Source of the DNA: Bacillota bacterium
Lineage (GTDB): Bacteria; Bacillota; Clostridia; Christensenellales; CAG-314
NCBI GenBank assembly: GCA_023458375.1
Contig: JAEWZT010000004.1
Span: 1 to 64,000 of the forward strand
Length of the DNA: 64,000 nucleotides
Reading direction: 5' to 3'
The notes below the pieces were generated by a model. That model ran no database searches and was not told the origin of the DNA. It saw only the letters and a list, made by a program, of their open reading frames with translations. The translations under genes were made by a program, and so were the position numbers. Below are positions 1 through 8,700 of this stretch, in pieces. Position 1 is the stretch's first letter. Every line of letters begins with the position of its first letter.

Positions 1-53
<53 letters not shown>

Positions 54-154
54 TGGAGACATGAGATAGTAAGATATCTCGTAGACTTCAAGTCGACGCA
101 CATTCGTTGGTTAATGTTTAGTTTTGAGGGTGCTGCCCTTAAGCTAAAACAAAA

Positions 155-231
<77 letters not shown>

Positions 232-262
232 AACAAGTTTTAGCAGACAACAACAGAAAAGT

Positions 263-338
263 GGGGGCGTAGCTCAGCTGGGAGAGCACCTGCCTTGCAA
301 GCAGGGGGTCAGCGGTTCGATCCCGCTCATCTCCACCA
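263..338 (+). tRNA. tRNA-Ala (TGC)
   Basis: Complete 76-base cloverleaf with encoded CCA and anticodon TGC at 296-298. The acceptor stem has the G3-T70 wobble that is the alanine identity element. It also has a C6-A67 mismatch (GGGGGCG against CATCTCC), which is unusual in a tRNA stem. The tRNA-Ile/tRNA-Ala order is the common 16S-spacer order. Confidence 0.95.
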
Positions 339-365
339 AAACCCCGATTTTTGGCGCATTTACAT

Positions 366-404
366 AGGAATGTAGCTCAGCTGGTTAGAGCACCACCCTG
401 ACAA
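366..404 (+). pseudogene. truncated 5' half of a tRNA (copy of the tRNA at 524)
   Basis: Positions 366-404 repeat the first 39 bases of the tRNA-Ile at 524-600 (acceptor 5' strand, D arm, anticodon 5' stem and loop) with one change, so the loop reads CTGACAA and the anticodon would be GAC. The matching 3' half is absent. After the loop the sequence becomes unrelated (405-523) and contains small hairpins, one near 430-450. It is most likely a partial duplication. I see no 3' part that could restore a cloverleaf. Confidence 0.8.
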
Positions 405-523
405 CGAGCAAAGCGAGTTGCACGGGTGAGTGGCTTACGGGAGCCGCCCGCAAGTATAAGGTGGTTTACGCCTTAGCGGGGTAAGACAAGGCACAAAAGC
501 GGTAAAGGGAGCAAATTAAATAT

Positions 524-600
524 AGGAATGTAGCTCAGCTGGTTAGAGCACCACCCTGATAAGGTGGGGGTCGGTGGTTCGAGTCCACTCATTCCTACCA
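524..600 (+). tRNA. second tRNA-Ile (GAT)
   Basis: Complete 77-base cloverleaf with encoded CCA. The acceptor AGGAATG pairs perfectly with CATTCCT, the anticodon stem is CCACC/GGTGG and the anticodon GAT is at 558-560. Its body differs from the tRNA-Ile at 155 and is closer to the A-starting tRNA-Ile type of E. coli. It is the last gene of the 16S unit before the terminator. Confidence 0.93.
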
Positions 601-604
601 AAAT

Positions 605-633
605 AAGCCCTATTTTAGGGCTTTTTATTTTTT
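605..633 (+). terminator. Rho-independent terminator of the 16S-tRNA unit
   Basis: Seven-pair stem AAGCCCT/AGGGCTT with a five-base loop, followed by a T-rich tract. It lies five bases after the tRNA-Ile CCA end and closes the 16S-tRNA transcript without a 23S gene. Confidence 0.85.
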
Positions 634-641
634 TGGCGAAA

Positions 642-677
642 AAAAGGTGTACTAAAAGGTGTACTAAAAGGTGTACT
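642..677 (+). repeat. three tandem copies of a 12-bp repeat
   Basis: AAAAGGTGTACT occurs three times head to tail at 642-653, 654-665 and 666-677, just after the tRNA terminator and next to the integrase relic. Its role is unknown; it could be a remnant of an arm-type integrase site. Confidence 0.8.
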
Positions 678-679
678 TT

Positions 680-876
680 TCATCTGTGCTCAGTTATATT
701 TCTAACTGTTTTAATGGCATTTTGTTTCAATTCGTCTGTCATGTGGGTATATACTTTTTTAGTCGTTATGGGCTTGCTGTGGCACTCCAAAATACTACGG
801 ACTTTCCGTGCTGTTTACCTCAACAGAAATACTATTTTTTTCTTATTAACGCCGCTTTTAAATATGGGTTAAGGAT
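680..876 (-). pseudogene. remnant of a tyrosine recombinase (integrase) C-terminus
   Basis: The minus strand encodes a degraded C-terminal end of a phage-type tyrosine integrase. The readable part includes RKVRSILECHSKPIT, then KVYTHMTDELKQNAIK, ending NITEHR and a stop at 680-682. This matches the family pattern with a histidine before the HS-x-P segment and the catalytic tyrosine in VYTH. An in-frame stop interrupts the frame around 815-817 and no N-terminal or central domain remains. Integrase genes often lie against tRNA genes used as attachment sites, so this is probably the scar of an old element inserted at the tRNA cluster. Confidence 0.6.
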
Positions 877-929
877 AATCAGGCTTTACGCCCTTTGATA
901 TAAAGCGAAAAAACTTTCACGCCCGCTTG

Positions 930-1274
930 TTATTTTATATATTTAAAATTGCTTATATTTTGGGCGCAGAGGTCGCGCAGCAGCTGCAAGTCGTCGGCGT
1001 AGTCGGTTTTTGAAGCGTCTTTGCCGTATTCCAGCCTTTCTAAAACACTTATTTCAAAACCGCTTTGCCCGTATTTTTCCCAGTCGCTTTGAAGATTTGC
1101 ACTTTGAACATATCCGCCGAAATTGAGCTGGAAAGTCGTTTTGTTTATTTCTGCGTTTACATTTTGGCTTACGCCTAAATAAACATTGCCCGTAGGCAGG
1201 CATTTATAGGCATAAACGCCCATGTCGGGTTTAAGCTCTTTGTATTTTTCTTTCAGTTCTTTTTTGTCAGTCAT
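930..1274 (-). CDS. GIY-YIG nuclease family protein
   Basis: This 114-residue protein belongs to the small clostridial GIY-YIG group. An N-terminal lysine-rich helix leads into MGVYAYKC, then VYLGVSQN (the Y-(I/L)-G strand), then a KYG-x-FE-x-x-VLE segment typical of these proteins. The ATG at 1274 is chosen because AGAGGCG lies about eight bases upstream; a longer open frame begins at 1325 but has no ribosome binding site. GIY-YIG domains cut DNA in repair, restriction and mobile elements, but the role of this short group is not established. It sits alone between the integrase relic and a divergently read methyltransferase gene, so it may be cargo of the old element. Confidence 0.72.
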   Translation of the reverse strand: MTDKKELKEKYKELKPDMGVYAYKCLPTGNVYLGVSQNVNAEINKTTFQLNFGGYVQSANLQSDWEKYGQSGFEISVLERLEYGKDASKTDYADDLQLLRDLCAQNISNFKYIK

Positions 1275-1396
1275 TTTACTTCGCCTCTTTTTTATTAGTT
1301 TATCTAAATTTGTTTTAAAAATCAAGCTATGTGAAGGGGCATAAACTATTTTTTAAAAAACTTTTTGCTGCGCCTTTTTATTTCTTAATGCAAATA

Positions 1397-1425
1397 TTGA
1401 AAATGCCGCTTTGTTGTGTTAAAAT
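1397..1425 (+). promoter_or_regulatory. sigma-A promoter giving a leaderless transcript
   Basis: TTGAAA (1397-1402), 17-base spacer, TAAAAT (1420-1425). The ATG of the next gene begins seven bases after the -10 box, so transcription is expected to start at or next to the A of the ATG. No Shine-Dalgarno sequence precedes it. Confidence 0.65.
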
Positions 1426-1431
1426 AGTTTT

Positions 1432-2148
1432 ATGAGTAAATACGGCAGAGAGGACGAGATTTCTTACAGTTTGGGCGCATTCCCGACATACGAGCTTTTG
1501 CTTAACAGTCCGCAATGCGCGACGCGCGTTATTATACACGAAAAGCTTGTTCGCACCAAAGAGGTTGAAGAGCTGCTGAACAGGGCGGAAAGCTTGGGTA
1601 TTCCCGTTGAAACCGCCAACAGAAAAATTGAAAACCTTAGCGCCAAAGAGAATGTTTTTATAGCGGGGGAATTTCAAAAGCTATACGCGCCTTTGCAAAC
1701 GGGCGCAAACCATATTGCGCTTGTGAACCCCTCCGATATGGGCAATTTGGGCACGATTATGCGCACCATGCTTGGCTTTAACGTCGTCAATTTGGCTTTA
1801 ATAGGCGAGGGCGCCGACGAATACCACCCCAAAACGGTGCGCGCTTCTATGGGTGCGGTGTTTTCCCTTAATATTTCGCATTTTTACGATTTTGAGGACT
1901 ATTTAAGCGGAAACGGCTGCCAAAACCTTTATCCCTTTATGCTCAAAGGCGCTTCAAGCTTAAAGGAAACGGATATTAAAACTCCCTTTACGCTTATTTT
2001 CGGCAATGAGGCAAGGGGGCTGCCCGACAGCTTTCTTTCTTTGGGTCAAAGCGTAAAAATAGCTCACGGCGACCGCATTGACAGCCTAAACTTGCCCTCT
2101 GCTGTGGCAATCGCGCTTTATGAAAGCTGTAAAGCGGAGATTATTTAA
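1432..2148 (+). CDS. TrmH/SpoU-family RNA 2'-O-methyltransferase
   Basis: This 238-residue SPOUT enzyme has the three family motifs in order: NPSDMGNLGTIMRT (motif 1, with N and R), LIFGNEARGLP (motif 2) and DSLNLPSAVAIALYE (motif 3, part of the SAM-binding trefoil knot). The N-terminal 90 residues form a substrate-binding extension of the RlmB/TrmH type. It should use SAM to methylate a ribose 2'-OH in tRNA or rRNA, but which nucleotide cannot be read from the sequence. The promoter sits immediately before the ATG and there is no ribosome binding site, so the message appears leaderless. Confidence 0.88.
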   Translation: MSKYGREDEISYSLGAFPTYELLLNSPQCATRVIIHEKLVRTKEVEELLNRAESLGIPVETANRKIENLSAKENVFIAGEFQKLYAPLQTGANHIALVNPSDMGNLGTIMRTMLGFNVVNLALIGEGADEYHPKTVRASMGAVFSLNISHFYDFEDYLSGNGCQNLYPFMLKGASSLKETDIKTPFTLIFGNEARGLPDSFLSLGQSVKIAHGDRIDSLNLPSAVAIALYESCKAEII

Positions 2149-2486
2149 GGATAATTTCGCCGCCGCAAAGGCGCGGCAAGCATAAGGCGACAGAAAGCTT
2201 AAAAAAATTATTTGCTTGTATATCGCCGTAAAGATGCGCAAGCTCAAAAAATAAGCAAGGGATTTAAGTGTGCGATAGAGGCGTAAACGGAACAGCGGGC
2301 AAATTATTATAAAGAAAACGACACAAGTTTGCATTAGCGTCGGCAAGAGTATGCGTTTTGCTGTTAGAAGCTGCAAAACTAAGTTTTTTGGGATAAAATA
2401 AGGCGTTAAATGCGGCGTTACGGGCGGGTATAAGGCAGTAAAATGATAACTGCGGAAAGTTGAATTAGATATTAGGCGGTAAGATA
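2149..2486. other. 338-bp intergenic region
   Basis: No convincing gene is seen. An open frame on the minus strand here has no ribosome binding site and a leucine/phenylalanine-rich translation typical of shadow frames. A short AT-rich stretch with a poor -35/-10 pair precedes the ATG at 2487. Confidence 0.5.
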
Positions 2487-3026
2487 ATGATATTCGGAAA
2501 GAAGAAGAAAGAAAAAGAGATTTTCCGCGCTGAAAACACAAATGACGCGGGGGAATATAAGATTTTAGATGAGTTTAATGTGCCCGAAATAAGCTACGAC
2601 GGGGTTTTTGACCGCCTGCCCAAACAGACGGCGGAGCAAAAGCTGTTGGAACTTGAAAAAATGGACGACTTGCAGTTTGAGTTTTATATCTGCAAGATTT
2701 TTCAGCTTAAAGGTTACGACGTCAGATTTACGCCCGTTGTGGACGATTACGGCGCAGATTTAATAATTGAGCGCGCTGGGGTCGCTACCGCCATTCGCTG
2801 CCGCCAAGTCAACGGCGGCGCTTTGCTTGACACAGATATTGTTGAGGGGGCGCTTGCGGCGCTTAAATATTACCCCTGCGATGATGTAATGATAATTACC
2901 AACGGCTATTTTACCAAAGAAGCTGCGCGGCGCGCGTTTAGGGCAAAAGTCTCCCTTGTGGACAGAAACGCTTTAATAAGCGGCTTTTTAAATTACAAAA
3001 TTACGCCGTCCCCCGCACCGCGGTAA
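2487..3026 (+). CDS. Mrr-like restriction endonuclease-fold protein
   Basis: This 179-residue protein has a charged N-terminus (about 60 residues) and then a domain with the Mrr-cat layout: FEFYICKIFQLKGYDV (with E65), DDYGADLII (D91), TAIRCRQ, and the ITNGYFTKEA motif found in Mrr and related endonucleases. In active PD-(D/E)XK members the third motif is (Q/E)-x-K; here it reads R-C-R (R104, R106), so the catalytic lysine is missing or replaced. It may bind DNA without cutting it, or use another residue. It is followed by a strong terminator and stands alone, with no modification methylase nearby. Confidence 0.7.
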   Translation: MIFGKKKKEKEIFRAENTNDAGEYKILDEFNVPEISYDGVFDRLPKQTAEQKLLELEKMDDLQFEFYICKIFQLKGYDVRFTPVVDDYGADLIIERAGVATAIRCRQVNGGALLDTDIVEGALAALKYYPCDDVMIITNGYFTKEAARRAFRAKVSLVDRNALISGFLNYKITPSPAPR

Positions 3027-3047
3027 TAAAAGCTGGCGCAAAAAAGT

Positions 3048-3077
3048 AAAGAGCCTTATTTTGTAAGGCTCTTTTTG
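3048..3077 (+). terminator. terminator after the Mrr-like gene
   Basis: Stem AGAGCCTTA/TAAGGCTCT with a five-base loop followed by TTTTT. Confidence 0.85.
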
Positions 3078-3514
3078 AATTCTCCTTTAACGCGCAGGTT
3101 CTGGGGGTAATTTTTTGTTTTGGTTAGGTTTTACTAAAAAACGCAGACTGCGGTTTAGGGGGCAATTCTTTTCGGGGGTTTTTTCGGGGAGGGTTTTATA
3201 TGTTTTACAGGGTTTTTATTCCGTTAAGCCAACGGGGTTTTTGTTACTTCTATGGTTAAAAGACGAAAGATTTTTATATCCCCGTTTAACCCCCTTGTAG
3301 ATTTAATTTAAATAGGTTTATGCATTAGTTGCAGTAGAGGGGGTGCCCGTTAAGAAAGTTTTGCTTTTAATGGGATTTTCCGCTTAAATTATTGTTTTCG
3401 GCACAAAGGCTTTTTGTTTAAACCGCGCGGATTAGAAATTGCCGTTTTTTTCCGCTAGGTTGCGCTTTGCGCGGCTTTTTACATATCCCGCACAAAAGTT
3501 TTACAAAGTTATTG
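3078..3514. other. 437-bp intergenic region
   Basis: G/T-rich sequence without a supportable gene. It contains one copy of a 22-bp dispersed repeat (3347-3368) that recurs exactly at 25220-25241. Confidence 0.5.
3347..3368 (+). repeat. 22-bp dispersed intergenic repeat, copy 1
   Basis: CCGTTAAGAAAGTTTTGCTT followed by TT is identical to 25220-25241. Identity does not extend beyond 22 bases on either side. Both copies lie in gap regions. Confidence 0.7.
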
Positions 3515-5281
3515 TTATCTCGGTCTGCCGCCGGGGTCGGTAGTTGAAGAGCTTGTGCCCACGGTAGTAATAATGCTTGACACGGTAAAAGCCGCAAGCT
3601 TAGTTGAACCGCCGTAGATATAATAAGTTTCGCCCTTTTTAAGCTGCTCGCTGCTTATTATTACCGACCTGCAACTTTTAACGGCGGTAAGCATCAAAAT
3701 CGTTTCGCCGTCGGAGTTGACGAGCGACAGGTTTGTTCCCGCGGCGATATTGCTTTGCGAGGCGAAAGAAACGACGTATTGCGTCGAGTTTTTGGCTGGC
3801 GTTTCCACCATTGCGTAAGAGCCTAGTGCAAACAAATCGCCCCCCGTCACCAAAATGCCGCCGTCAGAGTCCAAAGAAGCGTCGGCGCCGCTCGTGGAAC
3901 CGTGGACATTCAGCGTTCCGCCTGAAATAAGCACCGTGCCGTTTGAGTCAACGCCGTCGCCGCCCGAGTTGACGGTAATTGTTCCGCCGGAAATTATAAT
4001 ATAACAATTTGAGTTGGATTTGCCGGGGATATTTTCCGTTCCGTCGGCGGCGTTGATTCCGTCGTCAGTTGAAGTAAGGGTAATTGTTCCTCCGCTTATT
4101 TCCACTTTGGCAGACTCAATGCCCTCGTAGCATTTGCTGATATTTATCATGGTGTCTTTGCCGCTAATTTTAAGCAGCAGTTCGCTGTGGATAGCGTCGT
4201 CGCCGCTTGCAATGTCAAAGACGCCCCCCGTTATAAAGATATAAGCGTCGCTGTGGATAGCGTCGTCGTTGGCGTTGATATTAAAGACGCCGCCTAAAAT
4301 ATAAATGGCGTAATCGCCCTTGGTAAGGTCAATTTCCGTGTTGGGGTCGCTTGAAAGCGTGTAATCTATCGCCCCCGCCTTAATGCCTTTGCCCTCGCCG
4401 TTGTCGGAAGAAGTTTCCGTAATGGTTGCAGGCGCGCCGCCATTTGTTTTAATGGTAAAGCTGCCGCTTAGAATATAAACAAAAGTGTCGGCGGAAATAC
4501 CGTCGCCGCCGCTTGAAGAAGTTGCGGTCAGGGTGGAATTTTCTATATAGACATAGCCTTTTTCCAAAGTGAAAAGGGGCGCGGAATCTATGCCGTCGTA
4601 GTCAATTTCGGCATGGACGCCGTCTTTGTCCGCGGTGTTTGTTGTAATTGATGCGTCTTTAATTATGACGCTTTCGCCCTTTAAGGCATGTCCGCCCGAT
4701 GACGTCGCATTAATTTTAGCGCCTATAACCGTCAAAGCACCCTCTGACGATAACGCGTCGTCCGTCGCCCAAAGGGTCAAGGCGCCTTTGCCCAAAACAG
4801 TAAGAGCTTTGTCGCTTCCTATTGCGTCAACGTCGTCGTAAGTTGTGGTAATTGTATTTGAAGTGCCCTCAACCAAAACAATTACAGTGTCGTATTTGCA
4901 GTTTACAACTTTTTTGTCTCCGTTTTTGTTAATAGTTACTCCGTTAAAATAAAGCACAACGTTTTTTGCGGAAACCTTGATTTGAGCCGACCCGCTGAGT
5001 GTAATTTCGCCGCTTAAAACATAGTTGCCGCTTGCCGTTATTTCCGTTGCGCCCGTTATCGGAACTGCGTCGGAGGGCAGGGCAAGGGGTACTTCGCTTT
5101 GCGTTAAACCGCTTACGACAGTTTCAATGTTTTTTGCCGTTTCATTGTCCTGTTCGGAGGGGGTTTCTTCAACGGTGCCGCCGCCGCCCAATATGTCGCC
5201 GCCGTTGACAAATCCGTTGCAGGAAGCGAGTGCGGGCAGACATAAAAGCACAACCGCCAGAATGAGCCAGAGTTTTTTCAT
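3515..5281 (-). CDS. Cthe_2159-like carbohydrate-binding beta-helix lipoprotein
   Basis: This is a secreted lipoprotein of 588 residues. The ATG at 5281 follows GAGGTG at good spacing; an in-frame start 54 bases upstream lacks a binding site. The signal peptide ends in the lipobox LASC, so the mature protein is lipid-anchored at a Cys. A low-complexity G/T/E linker follows, then a long right-handed parallel beta-helix of short repeats such as ISGGTITVNSGGDGVDSNG and GGVFDIASGDDAIHSE. The DDAI/DGI/GGD turns are typical of the Cthe_2159 family (PF14262), whose founding member binds polygalacturonate and calcium. The acidic turns are candidate Ca2+ sites. It probably binds polysaccharide at the cell surface; no catalytic residues are evident. 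Confidence 0.85.
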   Translation of the reverse strand: MKKLWLILAVVLLCLPALASCNGFVNGGDILGGGGTVEETPSEQDNETAKNIETVVSGLTQSEVPLALPSDAVPITGATEITASGNYVLSGEITLSGSAQIKVSAKNVVLYFNGVTINKNGDKKVVNCKYDTVIVLVEGTSNTITTTYDDVDAIGSDKALTVLGKGALTLWATDDALSSEGALTVIGAKINATSSGGHALKGESVIIKDASITTNTADKDGVHAEIDYDGIDSAPLFTLEKGYVYIENSTLTATSSSGGDGISADTFVYILSGSFTIKTNGGAPATITETSSDNGEGKGIKAGAIDYTLSSDPNTEIDLTKGDYAIYILGGVFNINANDDAIHSDAYIFITGGVFDIASGDDAIHSELLLKISGKDTMINISKCYEGIESAKVEISGGTITLTSTDDGINAADGTENIPGKSNSNCYIIISGGTITVNSGGDGVDSNGTVLISGGTLNVHGSTSGADASLDSDGGILVTGGDLFALGSYAMVETPAKNSTQYVVSFASQSNIAAGTNLSLVNSDGETILMLTAVKSCRSVIISSEQLKKGETYYIYGGSTKLAAFTVSSIITTVGTSSSTTDPGGRPR

Positions 5282-5722
5282 ATATTCACCTCGTTTAAAG
5301 CCGTCAAGATGACCGCGCTTTGAAATTGATAGCATTATACAGCTTCAAAATTAAAAATAAATCTAATTTGCAGCCTTTTTCGCATTTTTCCGCAAACATT
5401 CACGCTTTCTTAATCGTTTTGACTTATTTAAAACCTGCTGCCTTCGTTTCCTAGCGCCGCACGGCAAAGCTTATTTTGAGGCGCAATATTAAATAGCAAA
5501 AGTTTACTTGAACTAAGCAAAAATAAAGAGGCATAACGACCGCAACTTTAATCAGCGCAATAAAATAGGGACGGAAAGAATAACTCAAAAATTATGCCGA
5601 GATAGACGCAAAAAAGCGGGGCGTATAAATAAAATAGCTCGCCAAAAAGCGCTCAAAGCGGCATATTGCACCAATAAAACCAAAGGCATATCCGCAAGAC
5701 GCTATTTATAAATTACAAAATT
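5282..5722. other. 441-bp intergenic region
   Basis: The first bases after 5281 hold the ribosome binding site of the minus-strand lipoprotein gene. The rest is AT-rich with no gene I can support. Confidence 0.45.
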
Positions 5723-5749
5723 AAAACCCCCTCAAAGGAGGGGGTTTAA
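5723..5749 (-). terminator. terminator of the giant adhesin gene
   Basis: AAACCCCCTC/GAGGGGGTTT hairpin with a four-base loop, about 35 bases after the adhesin stop codon in the minus direction, flanked by A/T runs on both sides. It could act in both directions. Confidence 0.75.
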
Positions 5750-5783
5750 AAAAGTGGATTTAATTTTGCAACCAAAAAATGGG

Positions 5784-8700
5784 TTAGGAGCCAGTATACC
5801 CCCATGTTGTTGAAAGTACCCCTGTATTCCAAGTGCTAATCCATTCGCTGGGTTGTGAAGCCACTCGGCAATAAACCGCAAGTTGTGCGCAGTTCATAAA
5901 TGCAGAATAGCTTATGCGCGTAACGCTAATTGGAATAATGATTTTTGTGATGCTTGTGCAATTTGCAAACGCTTGCATCCCTATACTGGTAATACTGTCT
6001 GGTATTGTTATGCTTTTTAGATTGGTGCAGCCGTAAAACGCATAGCCGCTAATACTTGTTACGGTATTAGGAATAACAAAAGATGTGGCTGTTTTTCCTG
6101 CGGCATATGCCCATAAGGCAGTTCCATCCTTTGAATATAGGTTGCCATCAACTGATTTAAAGGCAGTATTTCCCTCGTTAACCGTTATTGACAATAATTT
6201 TTTACAGCCCTTGAATAATCCTTCTCTTATTGACGTGACACCGCTTCCTAGGGTTGCGGATGTAAGATTTGTGCAACTGGCAAACGCAGAGTCTCCTATA
6301 CTTTTAACGCTGTTTGGTATAGTTAGGCTAGTAAGGCTATTACATCCCGAAAACGATCCGTATCCAATGCTTTCAATGCCGTTTTCAAATATTATATTTG
6401 CAAGTTTTGTGCAGTCAATAAATGCCCAATCGCTTATTGTCTTAACAGTATTTGGTATTGTTAAATTAGTCAAGCTTGTGCAATTGGCAAATGAGCGGTT
6501 CTCAATGCTTGTAACGCCGCTTTCAAGAGTTAAAGTTGCAAGCTTTGTGCAATCGCTGAACGCAGATGAGCCGATGCTGCCGTTTTTAACAGTTGCGGCT
6601 GTAAGCCCAGTGCAACTATCAAACGCACTTGTGCCTATGCTTGTAACGCTAGTTGGCGTAGTTATGTTTGTAAGCCCCGTGCAATTTCTAAACGCATTTG
6701 CTCCAATATTCTTTACGCTGTCGGGCATAATTATGCTGTTAATATTTTTGCAACCGTAAAACGCATTTGCTCCAATGTTTGTAACACTGTCGGGTATAAT
6801 TACGCTTGCTAAACTTGTACAACTGTTAAAAGCATATTCTCCTATGCCGGTTACGCCGACGGGTATTTCAAAAGTGCCCGCCGTTTTACCAGTAGCATAT
6901 CTCCATAAAACAGTCCCATCTTTTGAGTAAATATTTCCATCAACTGATTTAAAGGCGGTATTGGATGTGTCAACTATTATTGATGTCAATTTTGTGCAGT
7001 AATTAACAAAGCTAGCATCCAATGACGTTACACCGCTTCCGATAGTTAAGCTTGTAAGATTGCAGCCGGAAAACGCACTGGTGCCTATGCTTTTAACGCT
7101 GTTCGGTATAATTATGGTTGTAAGACTTGTGCAGTAAGAAAACGCACTGGCGCCTATGCTTGTAACGCTGTTTGGGATAATTATGTTTGTAAGACCGCTG
7201 CAACTAGAAAAAGCGTTATTACTGATACTTGTAATGCCGCTGGGCAAAACTATGCTGGTAATTTTTTTGCAGCCGTCAAACGCTTTTTCACCTAAAACGA
7301 CAACATTTTTTCCCAAAGTTATGCTAGTTAGGCTTGAACTATAAAATATGCTGTTAAATGAAAAAGCCTCTTGACCTATGCTGACGATGCCGTCAGATAT
7401 TTTAACGCTTGTGATTATTTGGTTGTTGTAAAATGCCTTTGCGCCTATGCTTTTTACTTGCAAGCCGTTAATACTGGAAGGAATGACAACATTTGCAATA
7501 GTGCCCGTGTATGAATTCAGAACGCATGTTCCGTCGCCGTTGTCAGCATATGTGAAGTTAGATGCCGCTGTCGCTTCCATAAGTATATCATTTACAAGCG
7601 CCCATGTGCCTCCCCAATAGACAGGGCGGGCGTCGGGGTTCCAATCAGCGACCCATCCGTCAGGCTTTGACGCCGCCTCGCAGTATATTTTAAGGCTTGA
7701 ACAGAGGTAGAACGCATAACCGTCTATGCTTGTAACGCTGTTTGGAATAACGACACTGGTAAGCTTTTCGCATTCTGCAAACGCATAGTCGCCGATGCTT
7801 TCAACCCCGCTTCCAAGCGTTAATTTAGCAAGATTTAAGCAGCTGAAAAATGCGTAGCTTCCTATGCCGGTCACGCTGTCGGGTATTATTAGCTCTCCAA
7901 GGTTTACGCCGTCAAACGCGTAATTGCCAATAGTTGTTATGCCGTTTGGTATTGCTATGCTTCTAATGGTTTCGTTTCTGGCAAATGAGCCGTCGCCTAT
8001 TTTTGTTACGGGCAAGCCGTTATAGGTTGAGGGTATTGTTACGCTTTCCGCGCTGCCGTTGTATTTTGACAAAGTATAGCTTGTTCCGTCTGTATTTATT
8101 ATAAATTCATATACGGGCTTAGGCGTGCCACTAACCAGCGTCCACTCTCCCGCCCAGTAGACTGGGCAAGGGTAAGGATTCCATTCATTGCCATTAAAAG
8201 ACCATTGAGCCGGCTCTTGCTCGGATTGGCAATAAATACTTAACTTTGAGCAGGCGCCAAAAGCGCTTTCGCCCATAAGCGAAACACTGTCGGGTATAAT
8301 AACACTTATTAGATTTGAGCATCCGTAGAACGCCTCACCGTCTATACTTATAACACCGTAGGGTATAGTTACTTCCAAAAGGCTGGAACAAAGGCTAAAA
8401 GCACCGAATCCTATACTGGTAACACCGCTTGGAATGCTTATGTTTGCAAGTTTTACGCAAGAGCCAAAGGCAAAGCTGCCTATAATTTCAACCCCGCTTC
8501 CCAATGTAACACTTTTAAGATTCGCACAATCATAAAATGCAAAGGCGCCTATGTTTGTAATGCCAGCTGGAATTGCAACGCTGATTAACGAAGCTTTATT
8601 TTTAAATATGTTTTCTCCTATTTTTGTTACGGGCAAGCCGTTGTAGGCAGAGGGTATGGTTATGCTCCCGCCGCTGCCGTTGTATTTTGACAAAGTATAG

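Noticed and set aside
366..600. A tRNA interrupted by an intron (5' half at 366, 3' half at 563-600)
   Set aside because: The tRNA at 524-600 is complete by itself, and the 405-523 sequence shows no group I or group II intron core.
564..898. Two overlapping plus-strand open frames (102 and 75 codons)
   Set aside because: One begins inside the tRNA-Ile gene, neither has a ribosome binding site, and the minus strand here encodes the integrase relic, so they are shadows.
3115..3300. A 61-codon open frame
   Set aside because: It starts at TTG without a ribosome binding site, its composition is Phe/Leu/Arg-rich, and no family is recognised.
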